A DNA stretch of 64,000 bases, taken from the NCBI RefSeq assembly GCF_014205055.1, contig NZ_JACHMS010000001.1:3658001-3722000 (forward strand), read 5' to 3'. The notes beneath the pieces were generated by a model. It was given only the letters and a program-made list of their open reading frames with translations, was not told the origin of the DNA and did no database searches. Each line of letters begins with the position of its first letter. The stretch's first letter is position 1. Below are positions 62,150 to 64,000 of the stretch, piece after piece. The DNA comes from Streptomyces luteogriseus (GTDB lineage Bacteria > Actinomycetota > Actinomycetes > Streptomycetales > Streptomycetaceae). Made by a program: the position numbers and the translations under genes.

Positions 62150-62254
62150 TCTTTCCCCGTGATCATGTGCTGCGCCGTGTGCAAGGACTGGTGCCGGAAG
62201 CCAGGGCAGGACAGTGACGTCCCGCCAGGCCGCCGCCGGCATGCGAGTAGGACC

Positions 62255-63076
62255 TCAGGAGGCAGACTGGGGCTTCGGCGGGGACGCGAGCTGCGACCCG
62301 GCCGGCAGCAGATCCGTGATCAGCTGCCAGAGTTCCTTGGCCGTGGTGCGCCGCACCCTCAACTCGCTGCTGCCGTCCACCTGTCCGTCGGCCACCGGCT
62401 CGGCGGGCAGCTCACGCACCCAGTAGCCTTCCAGGCCGCAGTCCCAGACGGCCAGAGCGGAGACGGCGAGCCCCCCTTCGCCCCGTGGCTCCTCCGCTCC
62501 CTTCCACACAACGGTCATCCGCCACATGCAGTTCAGCTGGGCCAGCACCTCGGTCAACCTCGCCGGGGCGCCGACCGCTGCCGCCACGGCCTCAGGTTCT
62601 TCGAACTCACCGTTCTCCATGCGTTCGAGCACCCGGTCGAGGGTGCCCATCGTCGAGCCGATCACCTCACCGGAGTCGACCTCGGCAGTGAAGTCCCGGT
62701 GCAGGTCCACCATCCTCGCCAAGGCCCAGACCAGCATTTCGGGCTCGGCGGGTACGTACTCGGACTCGGCCTCGCCGGGCCAGCTCTCGTGCGTGAAGAT
62801 GAAGTCGTCGCCGACGACAGCCCCACTCTGCGTGGCGCCTTGGGGACCGGTGACCTCGACCCGGGCGATGACGCGCGGCTCCATGAGCGTGGAGACGAGC
62901 GGGTAGAGGTCGGCCGAGATCTTGCTGTCGCTGTCGAGGAGGCCCGCCTCCTGGAGCTCGGCATGTGCCCGGGCCAGCTCGTCCGGAACCTGACCTTCCT
63001 CCACGAGTAGCCCCAGCACACTCACATGGGCATCGGACAACCGCAGTCGACGCCGGGCCGCATCCATGGAAGGCAT
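62255..63076 (-). CDS. EspG-like protein (ESX-associated chaperone-like), tentative
   Basis: 273 residues. The N-terminal RRRLRLSDAHVSVLGLLVEEG, a following AHAELQEAGLLDSD, then LMEPRVIARVEVTG and strand/helix alternation recall the EspG family. EspG proteins bind PE/PPE or WXG-type substrates of type VII secretion. The match is by pattern only. Cytoplasmic, acidic. Start ATG 63076 with AGGGGG about ten bases upstream. It lies between a partner gene and an NPFD-family gene on one strand. A decayed copy at 60130-60240 supports its being part of a repeated module. Confidence 0.5.
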   Translation of the reverse strand: MPSMDAARRRLRLSDAHVSVLGLLVEEGQVPDELARAHAELQEAGLLDSDSKISADLYPLVSTLMEPRVIARVEVTGPQGATQSGAVVGDDFIFTHESWPGEAESEYVPAEPEMLVWALARMVDLHRDFTAEVDSGEVIGSTMGTLDRVLERMENGEFEEPEAVAAAVGAPARLTEVLAQLNCMWRMTVVWKGAEEPRGEGGLAVSALAVWDCGLEGYWVRELPAEPVADGQVDGSSELRVRRTTAKELWQLITDLLPAGSQLASPPKPQSAS

Positions 63077-63103
63077 TTTTATCGTCCCCCTGAAATTCCG
63101 AAA

Positions 63104-63682
63104 TTAGAGATCGTTGAAACGGTTGAGGAAACGCCCGGGCAGCGATACCAATGCACCGGACAGCGACAAGTTCCGCGTGTACACACCCTCGAGGACGAGC
63201 GCGACGCCGATGTCGAGGGCGTCCGCATCGCCGGTCCAGGTCCCGGAAATGGTGCTGGGATTCCTCCAGCTCGAACGCGTCATGTGCACGCTGGCACCCG
63301 GGCGGACCAGCTCATGGCGGCGCTTGCCGCCCCGCTCGACGTACGTGTACGTCCGCTCCTTGAGCCTGATGCGCAGGGCACGCCCGCCCCTCCCCGGCCA
63401 CCACACGTTGCGGGAGAGGTCCGCAGGGTCCCAGTCCACGCGCAGCTCACCTCGGGCCAGAAGCGGCCGACGGAGGTACCGGAGCCCGAGGTACGTGACG
63501 AGCGGAAAGCTCTCGCCACTCACCGCCACCTCGCAGTACTCCGACGGGTAGTCGCTGTGCTCCGCGGGGAAGGCGAGCTCGACACGGCCGAGGCCGCCGA
63601 CGTCGCCGGTCCAGAGGTAGACGTCGCCACGGGCTCCCCGTACCGAGGCCGCCCGCTGCAGCTCGAACGTGAGTCCGCCCAT
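63104..63682 (-). CDS. ~192-residue protein, partner family, copy 3
   Basis: 192 residues, no named family. Near relative of the protein at 60264-60860: LWTGDVGGLGRVELAFPA, LRYLRRPLLARGELRVDW, RGGRALRIRLKERTYTYVERG, KRRHELVRPGASVHMTRSS, STISGTWTGDADALDIGVA, LEGVYTRNLSLSGALVSLPG. Its start ATG 63682 follows a purine-rich GAGGAGAAGGGG. It is the first gene of the minus-strand module (partner, EspG-like, hydrophobic protein, partner). No membrane segment or signal peptide. Confidence 0.76.
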   Translation of the reverse strand: MGGLTFELQRAASVRGARGDVYLWTGDVGGLGRVELAFPAEHSDYPSEYCEVAVSGESFPLVTYLGLRYLRRPLLARGELRVDWDPADLSRNVWWPGRGGRALRIRLKERTYTYVERGGKRRHELVRPGASVHMTRSSWRNPSTISGTWTGDADALDIGVALVLEGVYTRNLSLSGALVSLPGRFLNRFNDL

Positions 63683-64000
63683 ACGCCTGCCCCTTCTCCT
63701 CTTTCCCCTGAGCCCTGGCCGACCGGAGCGGCGCACGCAAAGCCACTTTAAAGCAAAGGTAACCGCAACGTCTGGAGACAAGTACCCGGAGGAAATAGGC
63801 GCCAATAAGCCAATGATGGGCATAGGGGCGATTCTCAGACCAAAGTCGGTACAACCTTCCCACTGGCCGCGAGTGGCAGGCGCGCGCAATGAGAAGCCGT
63901 ATGGATTGTGTCGACCATGTGACGGTCAGGGGGAATTTCCCACACCTTCGTAGGGCCGTACACCGCCCCCGTATGCTTCCCCGGCGATGCCGTGGATCCA
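63683..64000. other. Right-end region upstream of the minus-strand module
   Basis: About 320 bases, A/T-richer than the coding DNA (TTTAAAGC stretches near 63750). It likely holds the promoter of the minus-strand module. A plus-strand gene might begin near 63970 (GTATGCTTCCCC), but too little is visible to call it. Confidence 0.4.

Noticed and set aside
63669..63953. Plus-strand frame at the right end
   Set aside because: Overlaps the start of a real minus-strand gene, has no ribosome site and no recognisable sequence.

Overview
This window is high-GC actinobacterial DNA, almost certainly a Streptomyces chromosome core segment. Support comes from codon use with G/C in third positions, a complete nuoA-N operon beside futalosine-pathway menaquinone genes, GTG starts with 4-bp GTGA overlaps, TadE/Flp pilus genes, and a bifunctional deacetylase/glycosyltransferase gene next to an LCP gene. 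No rRNA, tRNA, CRISPR array, insertion sequence or phage gene was seen.

Layout. 1-1.6 kb: end of a fumarylacetoacetase gene, an M56-type membrane metallopeptidase and a CCGTG tandem repeat. 1.7-8.8 kb: a plus-strand operon for a GntR/UTRA regulator, a two-cluster ferredoxin, an SsuABC-like ABC importer and an AprA/fumarate-reductase-like flavoprotein. It contains two unusual fusions: a NosL-like tail on the binding protein and HEAT repeats on the flavoprotein. 8.8-10.9 kb: recQ. 11.2-27.2 kb: the complete 14-gene nuoA-N operon on the minus strand, with a Rex-operator-like site and Crp-like sites upstream of nuoA. 27.2-34.3 kb: secreted NlpC/P60 hydrolase, peptide deformylase, a geranylgeranyl-reductase-family flavoprotein (probable menaquinone side-chain reductase), GNAT, PASTA protein, menG and a GH18-like lipoprotein. 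34.3-36.2 kb: a shrunken amidohydrolase and mqnC. 36.3-37.8 kb: a CPBP membrane protein and a small membrane protein. 37.9-51.0 kb: Tad/Flp pilus functions (prepilin peptidase, LysM-BTAD membrane protein, and tadG/E/E/flp/C/B/A/Z/rcpC), interrupted by a lipoprotein plus secreted-protein pair and a double-glycine-leader peptide. 51.5-57.8 kb: a hypothetical gene, LCP protein, NodB/GT2 fusion, and a second copy of the lipoprotein plus secreted-protein pair. 58-63.7 kb: two related 418-463 aa hydrophobic proteins ending in the same motif, three related ~195 aa proteins, an EspG-like protein and a decayed EspG-like remnant.

How it fits together. The nuo, menG, mqnC and reductase genes put NADH:menaquinone oxidoreductase beside steps that make and modify its quinone. 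The Tad cluster runs from inner-membrane assembly to pilins, with its peptidase in a separate nearby transcript. The two lipoprotein plus secreted-protein cassettes and the 58-63.7 kb modules are uncharacterised surface or secreted systems that spread by duplication. They are the best places to look for something undescribed.
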